Part shown: positions 1 through 8,640 of the stretch, piece by piece
How positions within the stretch are numbered: position 1 is the stretch's first letter
Layout: every line of letters starts with the position of its first letter
Notes under the pieces: model-generated
Told to the model about the DNA's origin: nothing
What the model saw: the letters and a program-made list of their open reading frames with translations, nothing else
Database searches by the model: none
Translations under genes and position numbers: made by a program
From: an uncultured Acetatifactor sp.
Lineage (GTDB): Bacteria > Bacillota > Clostridia > Lachnospirales > Lachnospiraceae
Reading direction: 5' to 3'
NCBI GenBank assembly: GCA_910585665.1
Contig: CAJUFI010000028.1
Coordinates: 1 to 50,987, forward strand
DNA length: 50,987 nucleotides

Positions 1-103
1 AGGAATTGTCGGAAAATAACTGATGCAACTTGTTTAGGAGAAAGCCCAGAAATAAACGAAAACGGCTATAAACTTGCAGCAGTTATTTGTAGATACTTCC
101 TTA
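1..103 (+). repeat. MITE-like palindromic element, copy 1 (5' end at window edge)
   Basis: Begins GGAATTGTCGGAAAATAAC and ends with the inverted partner of that sequence followed by TTCCTTA. It matches the copies at 14799-14903 (opposite orientation) and 45001-45105 (same orientation) nearly throughout, and 16071-16144 in its ends only. The outermost bases are cut by the window edge. It contains no reading frame and lies outside genes, downstream of the ABC exporter that ends at 210. The inverted ends and TA borders suggest a miniature inverted-repeat element of the IS630/mariner kind, which is inference. Confidence 0.8.
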
Positions 104-209
104 GTCTCGGGTTGAAATCCTTTATAGCCAGAATAGCGGATGAACCATAGGTTGTCAAGGACAGATTGCCGCCCCTCACCGACTATCACCCATCATCCCC
201 CCAGCGCCC

Positions 210-1850
210 TCACTCCATCCTGATTGTTTCGTCCGCAAAACGGTTAAATTCCAGCCGATGGGCCACGCTGATTACAGTAGCCCCTCTGGCCTTCTGCTCC
301 CGGTGCAGCAGTTCCGCCATGGCATCCTGGGTGGCTTTGTCCATCTGGCTGGTGGCTTCGTCCAGAAGGATTACTTTTGTGTCTTCCAGCAGGCACCTGG
401 CTATGGCGATTCGCTGCCGTTCCCCGCCGGACAGCGCCATGCCCTGTTCCCCGATTTCCCGGTCAAGCCCACCCTGGATTTCCCTCAGGATTCCGGTTCT
501 TTCCGCCGCGTCAATCAGCTGCGCCTGTGTGGCATCCGGCTTCACCAGCAGCAGATTGTCCCGAATCGTCCCCTGCCGCAGCACAGGCTCCTGGGGCACA
601 TAGGACACAGACCTGCGCAGGTCATAGAGACTGATGTCTCCCAACGGCTGCCCGTCCACTCGGATGCAGCCCTCGTCCACATCGTAAAACCGCAGCAGCA
701 GTTCCAGGATTGTGCTCTTTCCGATGCCGCTGGCGCCTGTGATGCCCACCCAGTCCCCTTGCCTTATCTTCAGGCTCTTGTGCTTCAGGATGTCCTTCTG
801 GGTATGGGGATACCGGAAAGACACGTCCTCGAAGAGGATTTCCTGTTCAAAACGCCATCTGCCCTGGCCTTCCCTGTCCCGCTCGTCCTCCAGCTCCAGG
901 TAGCCCTGTATGGCGGCCACCTGGCCCCTGGCTTTCTGATATCCGTTGTAGGTGGCAATCAGGCCGGTGAAAATATCGTGTATTCTGGAGGCGTAGCCCA
1001 CCGCCGCCGTCATGGAGCCGATGGTGATGGCCTGCGTTGCCGCCAGCAGCGCCGCAAGGATAAATGTGGCCCCATAGAAAAAGCCGGGCATCAGGGTGTT
1101 GGAGATGCCGCCCACGAAATTGTCGAAAAAGGCTACTTTGCCCCAGATTTTCAGCACGCTCCCCTGGATTTCCTCCACTTTCCTGTCCTCCTGCTCCTCC
1201 ATCACCCCGGCTTTCACCAGGCGTATGGATCGGAAGGCCTCCTGCATCTGCTTCTGGTACCGGGCGTTGAAATCCACCACCCTGGCAATCAGCTGCTGCA
1301 GCCTGTTCCCCACCAGTTTCATCAGGCCTATGCTGACGGGAATGTACAGCAGTTGGAACAGGGCGGCCAGAATATGGATGCGGCACAGCAGGACGAAGAC
1401 CAGGATGCCGCTTGCCGCGCCGGACAAGAGCCTGGGCAGATCTATGGTCCACACCGCAATGTAAGACACCATGTCATCGGACGCCTTTCTGGCCAGCTCC
1501 GCGGAATGGTTCTCGTCAAAAAAGGCCATGGGCTGATGAATCAGCTTGTCGAAGCATTCCAGGTTCACCCGGGCGATGAGCCTGCGGCTCTGGAGCATCA
1601 GGAAGTATTGGTACCAGTTATAGCCGAAGGTCACCAGCACGGGAATGCCGCAGAAGGCCAGGATGGCGAAAATCACTTTCCCGGTCTCTCCTGACGGAAT
1701 GTAGGTGTCAATCACCGGAGGCATCATCGCCACCGGGAGCAGGGACATCGCCTGGAGCAGCATCGACAGCACAGAGGACATGACGGCGATTGCCGCCACT
1801 TCCCGCCGGAAGCGGCTCTTCGTTCTTTGTTCTTCATCTTTCACTTTCAT
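210..1850 (-). CDS. ABC exporter, fused membrane and ATP-binding domains
   Basis: A 546-residue half-transporter of the ABCB/multidrug or peptide exporter type. Hydrophobic membrane segments fill the first 300 residues, followed by an ATPase domain with Walker A (GASGIGKS), the signature LSGGERQR, Walker B (VILLDEAT) and an H-loop (SVAHR). The start is placed at 1850 because AAAGGAGAC precedes that ATG; an earlier in-frame start would run deep into the upstream gene and has no ribosome site. It overlaps the end of the XRE regulator gene by 17 bp, so the two are probably co-transcribed and translationally coupled. Regulator plus half-exporter suggests efflux of an antimicrobial or lipid-like compound; the substrate cannot be read from the sequence. 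It would act as a homodimer or pair with another half-transporter such as the one at 11361-13223 (inference). Confidence 0.9.
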   Translation of the reverse strand: MKVKDEEQRTKSRFRREVAAIAVMSSVLSMLLQAMSLLPVAMMPPVIDTYIPSGETGKVIFAILAFCGIPVLVTFGYNWYQYFLMLQSRRLIARVNLECFDKLIHQPMAFFDENHSAELARKASDDMVSYIAVWTIDLPRLLSGAASGILVFVLLCRIHILAALFQLLYIPVSIGLMKLVGNRLQQLIARVVDFNARYQKQMQEAFRSIRLVKAGVMEEQEDRKVEEIQGSVLKIWGKVAFFDNFVGGISNTLMPGFFYGATFILAALLAATQAITIGSMTAAVGYASRIHDIFTGLIATYNGYQKARGQVAAIQGYLELEDERDREGQGRWRFEQEILFEDVSFRYPHTQKDILKHKSLKIRQGDWVGITGASGIGKSTILELLLRFYDVDEGCIRVDGQPLGDISLYDLRRSVSYVPQEPVLRQGTIRDNLLLVKPDATQAQLIDAAERTGILREIQGGLDREIGEQGMALSGGERQRIAIARCLLEDTKVILLDEATSQMDKATQDAMAELLHREQKARGATVISVAHRLEFNRFADETIRME

Positions 1851-2910
1851 CTTGTCTCCTTTGCCTTTGGCTTGTTGGTTGCCCGGATCCTGGTTCCGGC
1901 TTGCCGGTTGCTGAAGTTCTGGTTCTGGCTTGTCTGAACCAGGGGAGCTCCAGGAAATCATATGACAGGATTTCCTTTGCCAACTGGTCTATCGTGTCGT
2001 GCACCATAAATCGTGTTTTGGCGTCCTCGCTGATTCTGCGAAGCCGTTCTATTATATTATTGTCTTCATCTGTGGACTGCAGCTTTCTGGCCATGACTGA
2101 CGCAAAGCCGCAAAGATAATAGTCTGTCTCGTGGCAATAGTCTGTTCTTCCCAGTGTCTCCAGCGCGGCGCAGATGGCAAGGGCGGCTTCTCCCTTCTCT
2201 TTGGCGGAGAGACCGCTGCAGTACCATAGCTCATTGCACTTTTTATTCACGGTGAAGGCACCCAGCTCCAGCATATTAAAGCGAAGCTGATGGGCGTACT
2301 CCGGCGTGTCCCTGGCAAAAAGCTGTTCCGTCTTCTGACCGCAAGTCAGGTACCAGTTGGGGATTTCTCTTTTGTACAGGGCCATGGCCTCCTCTGTCTT
2401 CCCCTGAGCGTGCAATATCTTGCCCTGCATGTTGACGGCGTCCAGCCGTAGGAAAGCGTCGCTGCAGCCCTCCAGAGTCCTCCGGCAGATTTCCAGCAGC
2501 TCCTCCCGGTCTGCCAGAAGCACTTCGGGGTCATTGTCCACATAGTCTCCCACCTTGTCCCACATGTAGTAGTTCATGACTCTGTAGTCATTGGGGTATT
2601 CCCGATAAGCCTTCTCGGACAGCCGGGTGTACTCCTCCTTCTTTCCCTCCCGGAAAAGCTTGTCGTGCTCCTCCAGGAACTGCCTGATTTCTTCCTCTAT
2701 CCGGGCGGCGTCATAGCCCATGAGCGCATCGATGGACACGCTGAAATAGTGCGCCAGCAGAGGAAGCAGCGAGATGTCCGGCAAGGTCTCCCCTCGCTCC
2801 CATTTGCTCACGGCGGCGCAGGAAACGCCCATGGCCGCCGACAGCTGCTCCTGGGTGATTTCTCTGCCCAGACGCAGCCTTCTGATGTTTTCGCCGATGT
2901 AGATGTTCAT
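1834..2910 (-). CDS. XRE-family transcriptional regulator with helical C-terminal region
   Basis: The protein is about 358 residues. Residues 5-60 form a classic HTH_3/XRE domain (ITQEQLSAAMGVSCAAVSKW). The remaining 300 residues are helical and TPR-like, a layout common in Firmicute XRE regulators that sense a ligand or peptide. The start is the ATG at 2910, preceded by AAAGGAAAAGTG; a GTG one codon upstream is less likely. The last 30 residues are rich in R, Q, T and S and run over the start of the ABC exporter gene, with which it overlaps. It probably controls its own promoter and the exporter (inference from position). No ligand can be named. Confidence 0.85.
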   Translation of the reverse strand: MNIYIGENIRRLRLGREITQEQLSAAMGVSCAAVSKWERGETLPDISLLPLLAHYFSVSIDALMGYDAARIEEEIRQFLEEHDKLFREGKKEEYTRLSEKAYREYPNDYRVMNYYMWDKVGDYVDNDPEVLLADREELLEICRRTLEGCSDAFLRLDAVNMQGKILHAQGKTEEAMALYKREIPNWYLTCGQKTEQLFARDTPEYAHQLRFNMLELGAFTVNKKCNELWYCSGLSAKEKGEAALAICAALETLGRTDYCHETDYYLCGFASVMARKLQSTDEDNNIIERLRRISEDAKTRFMVHDTIDQLAKEILSYDFLELPWFRQARTRTSATGKPEPGSGQPTSQRQRRQDESER

Positions 2911-2992
2911 CACTTTTCCTTTCTGTTTTGATGTGGCTTTTCGTTTACCTTATAGTCCGTTTTCGTCTATGCGAAGTTCTGCCTGTTGTTCC

Positions 2993-3021
2993 ATTATATT
3001 GGCATTTTCCGATTATGTACA
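2993..3021 (-). promoter_or_regulatory. Predicted sigma-A promoter of the XRE/ABC operon
   Basis: On the minus strand, TGTACA (3016-3021, 4/6 to the -35 consensus) and TATAAT (2993-2998, perfect) are separated by 17 bp, about 80 bp ahead of the XRE start. No experiment supports it. Confidence 0.45.
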
Positions 3022-3041
3022 GATATTCACAGGAAAGCTTC

Positions 3042-3060
3042 TTTTAACCTGTGGTTAAAA
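3042..3060. promoter_or_regulatory. Perfect inverted repeat upstream of the XRE promoter
   Basis: TTTTAACC-TGT-GGTTAAAA is an 8-bp perfect dyad with a 3-bp centre lying 20 bp upstream of the predicted -35. It could be an operator for the XRE regulator. It is too AT-rich and lacks a suitable T-tract to be a convincing terminator. Confidence 0.3.
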
Positions 3061-3193
3061 AAAGAGCGTTCTCCTCAATAACGCAATCCCGAATTTTCCC
3101 TCTGAATCCTATATAAAATCCCATATAATCTCATCGCCCTGGATGTCCTGTCTGTGAAAATGCGGTTTGATGCCCTTGATGTGAAAATAAAGA

Positions 3194-3237
3194 ATGCCAT
3201 CCAAGACAATATTCATCCTATTGTCTTGGAATGGCAT
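3194..3237 (-). terminator. Long hairpin, probable terminator of the histidine kinase transcript
   Basis: Two 17-bp arms (ATGCCATCCAAGACAAT and its complement with one bulged A) flank a 9-nt loop. Read on the minus strand the stem is followed by TTCTTTATTTTC. It lies just after the GNAT remnant that follows the kinase gene, so it probably ends that transcript. Nothing else is seen between it and the XRE promoter region. Confidence 0.45.
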
Positions 3238-3316
3238 ATTGAAACTACAAATTTAGATTCTTCACAAATTATGCGCCTGCTACTCACAATGTATATCCGC
3301 CTGATTCTCTGTCTCT

Positions 3317-3610
3317 TCAAAATCCCGGGAATTCCATGTTCACGGATTTTTCCGTAAATCCGTCCGACACATGCCCGTCATAATCCGTATGAGTGTTTTC
3401 CAGTGTAAGCTCGTACTCAAATCCGCACTTTTCGATCACGCGCCTGATAACCCTTCAATATCCCCAGCGACCTCTCCCGGTCGGCATGAGGCGCCCAGCC
3501 CGCCATCGGCCCGCCTGCGGATTCCGCGCATATTCGTACAGATCTTCCGCGTCTTCCGTCCTCCGCTCACGTAAGACCAGCCTCGCTGTCTCCAATGAGC
3601 TGTACTTCAT
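3317..3610 (-). pseudogene. GNAT acetyltransferase remnant (RimJ/RimL type), frameshifted and internally deleted
   Basis: Translating the minus strand from the ATG at 3610 gives MKYSSLETARLVLRERRTED and then AEDLYEYARNPQ, the typical start of a RimJ/RimL-like GNAT protein. The next part (GPMAGWAPHADRERSLGIL) is in another frame, and the C-terminal part (RVIEKCGFEYELTLENTHTD) in yet another, ending at a stop at 3317. About half of a normal 170-180 residue GNAT is missing, so the gene is dead. Its ATG overlaps the stop codon of the histidine kinase gene (ATGA), showing it was once translationally coupled to it. A full-length copy elsewhere in the genome is possible. Confidence 0.75.
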
Positions 3611-6492
3611 CCCTGTGCTCTCCATTCACCTTTCAGCTGCTCCATCATGGAGAACATCCTGTCCATGTCCACCGGCTTGGCCAGGTGCCCGTTCATCCCA
3701 GCATCCTTTGTCATGGCGATGTCCTCTTCAAAGGCATTGGCCGACAGGGCTATGATGGGCACGGCTCCCGCGTCCGGCCTGGACAGGCCGCGGATTGTGC
3801 GGGCCGCCTCAAATCCGCTCATCACCGGCATCATCAGGTCCATCAGGATGCAGTCGAAGGCCCCGTGCTCCGATGCCTGGAAAGCCTCTACGGCGGCCTT
3901 TCCGTCCTTGGCAGTGACCACCGAGGCGCCCGCCTGTTCCAGGATGAATTCCACGATTTCGCAGTTGACCTCATTGTCCTCCACCAAAAGCACATGCATC
4001 CCCGAAATGTCGGCGCGGGCATCGGATTCCCTGGCCTCTTCCCCTGCCTCCGGCGCCGCGTCCCCCTGCATGTCCAGGGGAATGGACAGGGTGACCCGGA
4101 ACAGGCTTCCCCTTCCGATCCGGCTCTCCGCCTCGATTCTGCCCTCCATCTGCTCTACCAGCTTCTTTACAATGGACAGGCCAAGCCCCGCCCCGCTGAA
4201 GTTCGTCCTTGCCCCCGCATTTTCCTGGGCAAAGGGTTCGAACATACGTTCCTTGAACTCTTCTCCTATGCCGATTCCGGTGTCTTCCACCACGAATTGA
4301 TAGGTGGCGGAACCTTCCTGGCAGGAAATCTCTTCCGCCCGTAGGAACACGGAGCCCCCAGGCCGGTTATATTTCACGGCGTTATCGATGATGCCCGTGA
4401 GGATCTGCTTCAGCTGCACGGGATTGCCGATCAGCCTGCTGTGGCGCAGGCCGGCTTCCTCCAGCACCAGCCGGATGTCCGCCGCCTCCGCGTGGGGGGA
4501 CATGATCATCCTACATTGCTCCAGCGTATCGCGGAGGTCGAAGGATTCCACCCCAACGACGGGCTTGCCGCTGTCCAGCCTGCTGACCTGAAGGACATCA
4601 TTCACAAGGGACAGCAGATGCTGCGTGGAGACGCGGATCTTCTCCCGGCAGGCTCTCTGCTTCTCCAGGTCTCCTTCGGTCTGCTCCATAATGGTAAGCA
4701 TGCCCAGGATTCCGTTGATGGGCGTGCGCAGGTCATGGGACATGTGGGAGAGGAATTCGCTCTTGGCGGAATTGGCCCGCCGCACTTTCTCCAGGAGCTC
4801 CATGATGACCTGCTCCTGCTTTTTCCGGTTCACCATCACTTCCGTGATGTCCTGATGGTATCCGTTGAGGCAGACGCCGGGCTTTTTGAATTCTTTGTCC
4901 CGCATGCCGCCGCAGCGGACATAGATTTTCCCCAGCGTGGGATGGTTCCATGGATACGCCACCTCGGAGCGCCCGGTTTCCAGAATCTCCTGCACCGCTT
5001 TCCGGACCATCTCCACGTAGTCCGGCTCGATGTTCCCGAACCAGCGGCGGTAGCAGGCCTCCGGCTCCGTATCCTCCTCCACCCCCAACAGCATCCGCAT
5101 GGTCCTGTCCGCATACATCCTGGGTTCGCAGCCCTCCTCCAGCTCCATGGACCAGATGCCGGTCCTGCCGCCCTCCAGGATGTCCTCCAGGCTCTGCCTG
5201 GCCTCCAGCCGGTACCTTTCCTCCTGCTCCACCACGGCATTGATGTCACGGAAGGCAAATATCGCGCTCTGTTCCTGCGCCTCCCGCCCAGTGACGGAGA
5301 AGTGGATTTCCAGGTTCTTGAGCCCTTTGGGATTGTCCTTCACCTGGTAGCGGACATAGAATTTCTTCTTCGTCTCCAGCTGCGCCAGGATGTACTCTTT
5401 TTTCGTCACCATGCGGAGCCGCTCCTGGTCCCGGGGCGTCACATACCGGGAGATGTAGCTTTCCATGGCCGTCTCATAACCATCCGCGAAATTGATGGGC
5501 TGGTTCTCCCCCCGGAATTCGTTCTCCCGGTAAATCCGGCATGTGTCCGCGGCAAAGTCCGCCTCATAGATGCCCAGATAGTCCACGTTGAGGGCATAGA
5601 GGACATCATGGCTGCGCTTCTCAAGCTCCCTGACCAGGTTGCGCCGCCGCAGGGAGGAGACGATGAAATAGGCCGCGGTCTGAAGCATGTTCGAGGTGTA
5701 CTCCAGGGACTTCACCGGGGGATTGTCCACGCCATAGAAGCCTATAATCCTGTCTTCATCATACAGCGGGACCACTACAAGAGAACGGATGTTCTGTGCT
5801 TTCAGATTTTCGTATTGCAGAGGGTCGCTATGCCTGATTTCCTCCAGGCTGTTGATGACGATATATCTGCCCACGCTGAACTTCCGGTACCAGCTGGCGC
5901 AGACCTGCGGGGGGACATTCTGAAGGTTTTCCTTCTCCGGCCGCACCCCTTCCGCCGCCCACTCATAGGTATTGTCGTCGCCCCCCGCGGGATTGCGCTC
6001 GAAGATGTAAGTCCGCTCTCCCTCCAGGGCCTTTCCCAGATATTCCAGGAACACCTCCAAAGTCCTGTCCGGCGACTCTTCCAGAAGGGCCGCCCTTAGA
6101 CCTTCGTTGATGACGGCTTCCAGGTTCTGGACGTTGCGCACTATGCTCTTGTGCTGTTCCTGGCTGCTGATGTCCAGCGCCATCTCCAGGCGGTAGCGTT
6201 TCCCATTCTCCTCCAGAATCGCGCTCCTGAGCAGGAAATGCCTGTTCAGCTGCTGGTGGAAATGCCGCTGCTCAAAGTAGCCCTCTCCGGGTCCGCATCC
6301 GTTACAGAACGAGCATGGGACGGCGCTGCCGCGCAGGACCCGGTAGCAGGGCTGCCCTTTGACTTCCGCCAGGGAGCCGATGCCGAAGACGTCCATGGCC
6401 CTTTTGTTCATATAGACCAGTTCATGGACCGCTATGTCTGCCACGTAGACGATTTCGTTTATATTATCAAAAAATCCCCCTAGATTCCCCAT
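3607..6492 (-). CDS. Soluble hybrid sensor histidine kinase (PAS-GAF-PAS-HisKA-HATPase-receiver)
   Basis: The 961-residue protein has no membrane segment, so it is probably cytoplasmic. In order it shows a PAS domain with a Cys cluster (CSFCNGC, residues 1-115), a GAF domain (about 140-290), further PAS-like regions (about 300-560), a dimerisation/phospho-acceptor helix with H586 in SHMSHDLRTP, a HATPase domain (N-box DNAVKYN near 703, G-boxes DTGIGIG and GAGLGLS), and a C-terminal receiver domain (about 832-955) with the phospho-acceptor in ILMDLMMP (D885). The start is supported by AGGGAGG 8 nt upstream. No partner regulator or output domain is adjacent, so signalling continues elsewhere by phosphorelay. 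The PAS Cys cluster could bind a metal or sense redox state (inference). A decayed GNAT gene overlaps its stop. Confidence 0.92.
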   Translation of the reverse strand: MGNLGGFFDNINEIVYVADIAVHELVYMNKRAMDVFGIGSLAEVKGQPCYRVLRGSAVPCSFCNGCGPGEGYFEQRHFHQQLNRHFLLRSAILEENGKRYRLEMALDISSQEQHKSIVRNVQNLEAVINEGLRAALLEESPDRTLEVFLEYLGKALEGERTYIFERNPAGGDDNTYEWAAEGVRPEKENLQNVPPQVCASWYRKFSVGRYIVINSLEEIRHSDPLQYENLKAQNIRSLVVVPLYDEDRIIGFYGVDNPPVKSLEYTSNMLQTAAYFIVSSLRRRNLVRELEKRSHDVLYALNVDYLGIYEADFAADTCRIYRENEFRGENQPINFADGYETAMESYISRYVTPRDQERLRMVTKKEYILAQLETKKKFYVRYQVKDNPKGLKNLEIHFSVTGREAQEQSAIFAFRDINAVVEQEERYRLEARQSLEDILEGGRTGIWSMELEEGCEPRMYADRTMRMLLGVEEDTEPEACYRRWFGNIEPDYVEMVRKAVQEILETGRSEVAYPWNHPTLGKIYVRCGGMRDKEFKKPGVCLNGYHQDITEVMVNRKKQEQVIMELLEKVRRANSAKSEFLSHMSHDLRTPINGILGMLTIMEQTEGDLEKQRACREKIRVSTQHLLSLVNDVLQVSRLDSGKPVVGVESFDLRDTLEQCRMIMSPHAEAADIRLVLEEAGLRHSRLIGNPVQLKQILTGIIDNAVKYNRPGGSVFLRAEEISCQEGSATYQFVVEDTGIGIGEEFKERMFEPFAQENAGARTNFSGAGLGLSIVKKLVEQMEGRIEAESRIGRGSLFRVTLSIPLDMQGDAAPEAGEEARESDARADISGMHVLLVEDNEVNCEIVEFILEQAGASVVTAKDGKAAVEAFQASEHGAFDCILMDLMMPVMSGFEAARTIRGLSRPDAGAVPIIALSANAFEEDIAMTKDAGMNGHLAKPVDMDRMFSMMEQLKGEWRAQG

Positions 6493-6746
6493 AAAGTCGC
6501 CCTCCCTGTCCTATGACGTCCTGAAGCCTGCCTGCGGAACCCCATGACGCGGCAACCCCATCTACGTCCTGCCACAGAATGCCTGTGCCGCGCCCTGCGG
6601 CAGCGGCCCTGGAATGCCCCTCGGCCATCCATTGCGCCTGGCGGTTCCGCGTATGTGCAGCCGCGAGCTCCGGGACTGTCCGGCAATGGGTCAAGACCCC
6701 TGGGAGCTTCCCGCCGTATCTGTCAAGAATCGCAGCTTTGGAGGTC

Positions 6747-6775
6747 AGTATAACATAATACGGCCAAAAAGTCCA
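6747..6775 (-). promoter_or_regulatory. Predicted promoter of the hybrid histidine kinase gene
   Basis: Minus strand: TGGACT (6770-6775) and TATACT (6747-6752) with 17-bp spacing, 4/6 and 5/6 to the sigma-A consensus. It implies an unusually long leader of about 245 nt before the ATG at 6492. Confidence 0.4.
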
Positions 6776-7048
6776 CTTTTCCAAAAGCCTAATATACGCC
6801 AATTCCTTAAAATAGCCATGCCCGTCTCTCCGGGCTGTGCGACTGGGATTTCCCTGAGGATGCCGTCTCCCCCCTGTGGGTGGAGCGCATGATGTGCCAC
6901 GGCGACGCCATGGACTGCCTTTCCGGCGGACGCTTCCATTCCGCCAGGTACCAGCGCAGGCCGGCAGAGCAGCATCCGGCCAGGGTCAGCGGGCATATGC
7001 CGGCATCTGTCAAATGGCAGACGCTTTTTAAGAATGAGATGCATGACC

Positions 7049-7072
7049 AGGGCGGGGCTTTCGCCCCGCCCT
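7049..7072. other. Perfect GC-rich hairpin
   Basis: AGGGCGGGGC, loop TTTC, GCCCCGCCCT: a 10-bp perfect stem with a 4-nt loop. No U-tract follows on either strand, so it is not a standard intrinsic terminator, though it could stop or stabilise a transcript from the promoter-like pair at 7214-7242. Confidence 0.5.
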
Positions 7073-7213
7073 CTCTGTCCTGTTTTCCCCGGAATCCGTC
7101 TCACTCCTCTGTCCCCGCGTCACAGACCCGCCACTTTCCGTCCCCTCCTGACATAGAAATCGCGGCAAGCCCCTTCCCTCTGCCGGCCGGGGTTCCCTCT
7201 TTCTCCTATATAC

Positions 7214-7242
7214 AGTATGCCATTGATACCCGGCACTGTCAA
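7214..7242 (-). promoter_or_regulatory. Orphan promoter-like sequence downstream of the MerR-methyltransferase gene
   Basis: Minus strand: perfect TTGACA (7237-7242), 17-bp spacer, CATACT (7214-7219). There is no gene in the next 700 bp on that strand. It may drive a short RNA ending near the hairpin at 7049-7072, or may be a relic. Confidence 0.25.
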
Positions 7243-7348
7243 GCTGCTCCGCTTTTCATCCTTGCTTTTCATCCAAATCGGCAGCGCCCGGAGATTCTCC
7301 CTTGACCGCCGCCAGCCAGAAGCCGAGAGCCTGGGAATCGGTTCCCGG

Positions 7349-8530
7349 TCAGAGCCGGCACCGGAACATCCCCGTGGACTTGTGGATGAAAATCGCCCCT
7401 TCCCTGTCCATCCGCTTCCGGAGAAGGCTGCGGAATTCCTCTGCCCTCTGCTCCAGGATGCAGGCGGCATTGCCGGGATAGGATGACACATAGCCGCAGA
7501 TTGCCTCTATGTCGTCCACAATCAGGTCATTGTCCTGATCCATCCGCTCTACCTGTGGGAAGAAGGCCTGCAGCTGGGGCCCGGCGTTCTCCAGCCGGAA
7601 GGCCTTGGTGATGCTCTCGAAGGGCATCTCGATCCGGGCATCGAAGGCCGCCACGAGTTCGTGCAGTTCCCGCATATGGCCGTCGCCTATGGTGGAGCAC
7701 AAAAATCTGCCCGTAGACTTCAGGCCATGTGCGATTTCCCGGAGACAGGCCTCTCTGCGCTTTACATGGTACAGCATGTGGTTGGCGACGATGCAGTCAT
7801 ATCTTTCCTTCTCCAGTTCCAGGCTGTCCGCGTCGCAGATTCGGCATTCTATTTCTACCTGTTTTTCATCTAATATTTTTCGGAAAACAGATAAGTTTTC
7901 CTTTGCTTTCTCAAGCATGCCCGCAGACCGGTCAGTCAGCGTCAGGCGCAGTCCCGGCGGCAGCCTGTGGACGTTCATCTGCCACAGCAGCCCTGTCCCG
8001 CAGCCCAGTTCCAGGACATCCTCATTCTCCCCAAGCTCCAGCCGCTCATAGACCCATTCCATCCACCCCTGGGGGCTGGTGCTGTAGTCATGGAGCCGGA
8101 TGCGCTTCTCCAGGTTGCCCGATGTCCTGTACTGCTCCTGTATCTTCTCTTCCTCTGTGAGCAGGTTCAGCAGCCGGATCAGGAAGCCCAGTTTGTCGCT
8201 CTCCCTGCTGTTCTCCATCATCTCCATGGCGGAGAGGATTTCTTCCAGCTGGCGCTTTTTCTGCAGCAGAAGCTCCTTCTGCTCCGTCAGCTGCTGCTCC
8301 ATGCTCCGGGAGGACATGATCTCCTCGATTTTCTGGAGGGAGAAACCCAGGTACTTCAGCGTCAGGATGCGCTGGAGCACGGCCAGGGAGTCCTGATTGT
8401 AGTACCTGTATCCCGCCTCCGAATGGGAAACGGGCTTCAGCAGGCCTTTTGCGTCATAAAAGCGTATGGTGCGCAGGGATACCCCGGCGATTCTGGCGAT
8501 TTCACCCGCGGTGTATAAGATTTCTTTCAT
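7349..8530 (-). CDS. MerR-type regulator fused to a class I SAM-dependent methyltransferase
   Basis: The 393-residue protein starts with a MerR winged helix (residues 5-73: YTAGEIARIAGVSLRTIRFY) and a coiled dimerisation helix (about 75-105). A class I methyltransferase domain follows, with the SAM-binding motif VLELGCGTG at 172-180 and a DRSAGMLEKAKENL segment that fits motif II. The start at 8530 follows AAAGGAGAC; the in-frame upstream Met codons lack a ribosome site and would lie over the promoter. Known MerR proteins carry ligand-binding C-termini, so the methyltransferase fold may act as a sensor, an enzyme or both. The gene sits behind its own MerR-type promoter and is divergent from 8743-9762. 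The substrate is unknown. Confidence 0.88.
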   Translation of the reverse strand: MKEILYTAGEIARIAGVSLRTIRFYDAKGLLKPVSHSEAGYRYYNQDSLAVLQRILTLKYLGFSLQKIEEIMSSRSMEQQLTEQKELLLQKKRQLEEILSAMEMMENSRESDKLGFLIRLLNLLTEEEKIQEQYRTSGNLEKRIRLHDYSTSPQGWMEWVYERLELGENEDVLELGCGTGLLWQMNVHRLPPGLRLTLTDRSAGMLEKAKENLSVFRKILDEKQVEIECRICDADSLELEKERYDCIVANHMLYHVKRREACLREIAHGLKSTGRFLCSTIGDGHMRELHELVAAFDARIEMPFESITKAFRLENAGPQLQAFFPQVERMDQDNDLIVDDIEAICGYVSSYPGNAACILEQRAEEFRSLLRKRMDREGAIFIHKSTGMFRCRL

Positions 8531-8579
8531 GTTAGGCTTGTCTCCTTTTTCTGCTTCTTCTTTCATGTAGCTGATAACT

Positions 8580-8610
8580 ATCATACGGGATGACGTAAGG
8601 GAACTGTCAA
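8580..8610 (-). promoter_or_regulatory. MerR-type promoter with 19-bp spacer
   Basis: Minus strand: perfect TTGACA (8605-8610) and TATGAT (8580-8585) separated by 19 bp, the over-long spacer typical of MerR-activated promoters. The spacer contains CCCTTACGTCATCCCG, an imperfect dyad where MerR dimers normally bind. The transcript would begin about 43 nt before the ATG at 8530, so the regulator probably controls itself. Confidence 0.65.
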
Positions 8611-8640
8611 GAGGGTTTTTAAAATTTGCCAAAAATCCCC

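Larger units (their letters stand above)
6493..7348. other. Gene-poor 0.85-kb gap between the kinase and the MerR-methyltransferase gene
   Basis: Several open frames exist here on the minus strand (for example 6745-7104 and 6807-7013), but none shows a recognisable domain or convincing start, and they overlap each other. It holds a promoter for the kinase (6747-6775) with a roughly 240-nt leader that I could not match to any riboswitch class, a perfect GC-rich hairpin (7049-7072) and an orphan promoter-like pair (7214-7242). Confidence 0.5.

Noticed and set aside
258..1694. Long plus-strand open frame opposite the first ABC exporter
   Set aside because: It is antisense to a clear ABC exporter and has no protein-like motifs. 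Similar long antisense frames at 4441-6099, 17154-18863, 22193-24175 and 29026-30585 were rejected for the same reason.
6493..6740. Long leader of the kinase as a riboswitch
   Set aside because: No conserved core of FMN, TPP, SAM, cobalamin, glycine, guanidine or c-di-GMP classes could be recognised.
6745..7104. Overlapping open frames between kinase and MerR-methyltransferase genes
   Set aside because: They overlap in several frames, lack clear starts and show no family motif; GC-rich DNA easily gives such frames.
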